This document shows, one piece after another, positions 60,432-64,000 of a DNA stretch of 64,000 nucleotides. The notes under the pieces were generated by a model. The model was not told the origin of the DNA. It saw only the letters and a program-made list of their open reading frames with translations, and did not search any database. The position numbers and the translations under genes were made by a program. Source of the DNA: Phorcus lineatus (lineage: Eukaryota; Mollusca; Gastropoda; Trochida; Trochidae). Where the stretch lies: NCBI GenBank assembly GCA_921293015.1, contig OV121092.1, positions 4,966,001 to 5,030,000 of the forward strand, given 5' to 3'. The stretch's first letter is position 1; the number at the start of each line of letters is the position of its first letter.

Positions 60432-60672
60432 CAACAGGGAGAAAGCCCGCAACACAATTGTGGCTATGCATTTCGGTGAAATCTGCGAACATCGGCTGGA
60501 ACTAGTGAACCATGGGTGGTACTGCGCTGAATTTCAGTGTAGCATTGCATCCAAACCTTACTGCCTGTAGAATAGTTCTCCACTGCAGACAAAGTTGTCG
60601 AGCTCCTGGCGAAATTGACCTATTGATCCGTAGCCGAACGCGATAACCACTGCGCTATCCCGCGCCCTGAAT
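60432..60672 (-). mobile_element. SINE, minus-strand copy of the 26828-27150 family
   Basis: Read on the minus strand it gives GGATAGCGCAGTGGTTATCGCG (A box), then CTGCAGTGGAGAACTATTC, CACCCATGGTTCACTAGTTC and TTGCGGGCTTTCTCCCTG, in the same order as the plus-strand copy. The B box is decayed, so this copy is older or inactive. Confidence 0.85.
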
Positions 60673-61539
60673 TAACTGAAGCCCATGCAATAGATTTATG
60701 TTAACTGGACACAGTCACTGGACTCAGTCAGTCCAGCTGTCAAAGTTCAGAGACTTTCAGTGAGGAGATTGAAGAGGAGAGTGATAGTTAAGGGCATAGC
60801 GCACAATAATATTTCGTAATCACAAGTAATGCACAGATACTTCATATCTCTCGATATTACCATTGATACACATTCAGGTAATCTACCCAGTAAGTAACTT
60901 AGCAATTATGTACGTATTCAGTTTAAAAAGTTGATTCTAAAAAGAGCTGAAGTATTTAATGTTGCATTAATGCCGCATGAACTACGATGTCGGAAAAAAT
61001 AAAACTTTGTTTGCAACCAGAAAAACGAAATCGGCAGCGACATTGATTAATACAATTACAATGCTAATAATATGTTATTAAAACGGTTAATTTTCAATAT
61101 TTCTTTAATAAACTATATTTCATCCTTTGTTTTCAGTTCAGAGTTTAGGTAAATTCAATAGCTGCACACATTACTAGTTCAGCCGTTTTCAGCTGTCCAT
61201 AATTTTTCCGTTTAGTGCAAAGCTGACCATTGAATATTTTTTTTATCTCCAAGCCGACAGCGGCCATTTTAAAATGTTCTTTGTCGATTGCAGGTCAATT
61301 GTAAGATGATAAATATTTCGTTGCATCGACAGAAAGCTAAATAAAAGGCCTTTGTACTAATGCCTTAAATTTAAAACCGGAAAAGAGTGCTATAGCGTCT
61401 TTAAGGAAATAAACACAACGAGAAGGTTGCAGTACGTGAAAAGTGTGATATGATACACATATCATTAGTACTATAGTAAAGATTTTGGTAGAATACTCAC
61501 GTATTGCCGTGACTATCATTCTCAGTTAAATGCCAATGT
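60673..61539. other. gene-free DNA
   Basis: A TTAAGGGCATAGCGCAC start near 60789 is a probable remnant of the TTAAAGGCACTAT family; I recognise nothing else. Confidence 0.4.
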
Positions 61540-62007
61540 GATTCCCTCCTCACCCCGCAGAGGTAGCTTAGTCATTAATTCCTTTTTAACCTCTTTTCTA
61601 ATACGAGCTTTCCTTCGGCTTCCGTTAGGTTTCCTTAACGGATCAATATTGAAAACTACCCGAACTTGCAATGTTTCAGCCAATGAAAACGCCACATGCG
61701 TGGGTTACATATTTGTTGTCACACAGGCCTATACAAGGATGTCGCCTTTAAATAAGGCGAATGTGTTCTGTAACGAACACTCAAAATGCAAAGTGCATAT
61801 TCGAATAAAGTTAACCTTTCCGAAAGCATACGAAACTAACTAATGATAATAACTGAATGATAAGTCTTGAAACGGAGTCGCTGCTTCCACAACAATGTTT
61901 GATTGCATCCAATTTACGCTTCTATATTTCTTGACTGAGAAACGCTCGTAGTAGAACAGATGTTGTATAGGAATCTATGATGGAGCTACCTCAGTTGGGA
62001 GGGAATG
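61540..62007. mobile_element. Mutator-like miniature element, second full-length copy
   Basis: Ends ATTCCCTCCTCACCCCGCAGAGGTAGC and GGAGCTACCTCAGTTGGGAGGGAATG pair with the 2498-2924 family. The interior (TGTTGTCACACAGGCCTAT, GGCGAATGTGTTCTGTAAC) matches the complement of 2690-2760, so it lies in the opposite orientation. No clear 9-bp duplication remains. Confidence 0.75.
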
Positions 62008-62387
62008 CCGTACCCTATGTTTCGAATAGAAAGATTTATGTGATAGCGACTTGTTGTTGACATAATCTGACGTAATCTGACATAATCTGAAATTTGATGA
62101 TGTTAGCAAGAAATGTCCAACACTAATTTGAAATTTTTTCAATAAGGAACGAATGTGAATACGATCAATGGGATGTTCAAATTTAAAATAAACGAGATGT
62201 GGTATTTAATTTCCATGGCAAGTTTGCAAATAATTACATCGTATTTGATAAACGAGATTCGAATTTCATAAACTCACCTTAGTCAATAGGGTAATGTGTC
62301 TTCGTAATGACCAGTAACTCATTTAAAACTGGGCGACATCATAAGGTTAATTAATCTTGGATCGTAACCGGAGCCCAACCGTGTCTT

Positions 62388-62800
62388 AAAGGGACACAGA
62401 GGATGTTGTTGGGGTCAAACAAGTCACACTTTATTAATGATATTATCTCATCGGTAAGTAGTGGCTGTTCTTGAAATTTAACATCTCAATGCTGACCAGT
62501 TACCCTAGCGACAATAGACAAGAAAAACATCGAGATTTATGATCGAAAACCGGAAAAATGGCGCGCGCCAATGAGTCAATCGTAATTTTGGAAACCTATT
62601 TATAGCAGGCACAACGAGAAATATAGGATGATATTGCTAAATGGGTCATTCAACTTATATACATGAAAATGGGACGCTGAATTTCAATTTCCTGAAATTG
62701 CTATGGCCGTTTTTTCATTTACAATATAAAACAAGAAAGTGTCAATTCTAGATACGAAATTTGAACTTAATTGAGGTAATATGACATTTTGGTTCTATTT
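62388..62800. mobile_element. TTAA-type miniature element, inverted copy
   Basis: Starts TTAAAGGGACACAGAGGATG at 62388. ATGATCGAAAACCGGAAAAATGG...GCGCGCCAATGAGTCAATCG is the complement of the block in 13310-13370, 15530-15600 and 15970-16040. The far end was not resolved. Confidence 0.6.
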
Positions 62801-63847
62801 AAGAAACAAAATCCATGAAACATATTCTATGTCACCTTAACTCCGTAATCATTACATCACACCACAATTATCGATATTGGTATGTGTTTCTTGGTGTTGA
62901 CAGGAAAATGAAACGGCTAAAGGTTGGCGGAAATTTCTAACTAAGAAGAAAGGAATACCGATTACTGTAACTACGGCACCTTTTACAATTTGCAATTTCC
63001 AAGCGATGAACTTATCCATAAGGTCATGTTAATCATAACAAAAAACCTGTTTTCCGTTTGACATCGATTGAAAGATATCAACAGATGTGTTTCTTTGTGT
63101 TACCGGTATTAAGGTTATTAAGATGGTCGATCAACCGTGTATCAAATAAAACAATCGTTTTAATCATGAGCACTAGAATTAGAAATATACTTTACATGTG
63201 CGTAAGGTTTTAATGAAATTGTAGTTTTGATGATCAATTGTCTGTCATAATCTCATTTAAATCAGACAAACTTTCACTCGTAACTCGCCGCGTTTCGCGA
63301 ATCATTTGATGGAATTTACAGATTTTAATGAGATTGCATCCTTTCATCTCCGTTGCACAGATTTCCGAATCGCAGACATACTTTAGAACGTCAATCTAAC
63401 GAAACCAGGGCAGAAAAGTAATTCAACCCGTTAAAGAAGAAATGTTTTCAGTTTTTATGTTCAAATAATGCCGATATGCAGTTGTTGTTTATCTTACATA
63501 CAGAGATAGCCTCGTTCTGAAACTCATTACAAATAAACACAACATTAAAAAACATGGCGTCATGCATAGGTGCTCTGGCACAGGCCAAGTTTAGCGCAAA
63601 GTAGGATGGGAATGATGGAAAATGACCACGCAAACTCATTTGTGTTCTTGTTTGCCTGTGGTTCTGATAAATTATCTTTGATGGAAGGATGGGGTTGTTT
63701 AACAAAACGCAAAGGCAAGCGCTCTCGCTCCTAGAATTCCAGATTATAAAAAATATAGTTTTACCGATTTGTATCACATTTTTTAGCTTCTTCCTGTTTA
63801 TGTATGTCTGAAAAAATGGATGTTTAGATACGTCGCGGTGAATTAAA

Positions 63848-63954
63848 GAGCCACTCCGTGATTTTCATGACATATTATTTACCTTTGATACGAACCTAAA
63901 TGTCATATGTGGTGATATAAAATCAAAACATCTTAACTTGTCCCAAAAGACATA
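63848..63954. mobile_element. TTAA-type miniature element, left part, interrupted
   Basis: From TTAAAGAGCCACTCCGTG to AAAAGACATA it is nearly identical over ~105 bp to the start of the 13045-13521 element, so it is the youngest-looking pair here. It stops at a TA where another element begins. Confidence 0.8.
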
Positions 63955-64000
63955 CGAGGGTTGTCCCGAAAATGTCCGGCCTGAATATGAAAACATGCCT
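63955..64000. mobile_element. probable Tc1/mariner-type end, cut by window edge
   Basis: CGAGGGTTGTCCCGAAAATG follows directly after TA within the older element. GGGTGTCCCAAAAGT-like ends and TA targets are usual for mariner elements. Only 46 bp are visible, so the family is tentative. Confidence 0.4.

Noticed and set aside
1-64000. LTR retroviruses, Polintons or other virus-like elements
   Set aside because: No paired LTRs, gag, integrase or capsid signatures were seen; the retroelement traces are LINE and Penelope-like.

Overview
This is AT-rich animal nuclear DNA, about two thirds A+T. It has very long introns, short spliced exons with GT/AG borders, many miniature inverted-repeat elements, tRNA-headed SINEs, LINE 3' ends and simple repeats. 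The repeats and the divergence of the one conserved gene suggest a lophotrochozoan, most likely a bivalve mollusc. I cannot name the species. No rRNA gene, intact tRNA gene, CRISPR array or bacterial operon is present.

Layout. 1-15100 holds no gene I can support. It contains an old diverged segmental duplication (blocks near 1360-2470, 7590-7820, 8440-8880, 10790-11060 and 11285-12345), a Mutator-like miniature element with a 9-bp target duplication (2498-2924), a 3.1-kb fold-back with ~580-bp arms (3001-6127) enclosing a near-perfect palindrome (4575-4941), and a TTAA-flanked miniature element (13045-13521). 15171-18503 holds a spliced four-exon gene, plus strand, for a predicted secreted 218-residue protein. 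Its predicted helices, exon layout and intron phases (1-0-0) resemble long-chain class I helical cytokines such as LIF, IL-6 and growth hormone. 19230-20440 carries two LINE 3' ends, followed by a tetranucleotide array to about 21330.

22474-58888 is the SH3BP5 (Sab/REI-1) orthologue: eight coding exons, 448 residues, Rab11 exchange factor and JNK-docking family. Its first intron is 26 kb. That intron carries a second, phase-compatible first exon at 44783-44806, with a perfect DR1 nuclear-receptor site about 110 bp upstream, and a six-site GATA cluster at 41057-41244. It also holds a SINE, LINE fossils and a Penelope-like fossil. From 58889 to the end are the 3' UTR, a second SINE copy, another Mutator-like miniature element, and TTAA-flanked elements, the last of which seems to be interrupted by the end of a mariner-like element cut by the window edge.

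The two genes share a strand but no visible regulation. The cytokine-like gene is the item most likely to be new; the SH3BP5 alternative first exon is the second.
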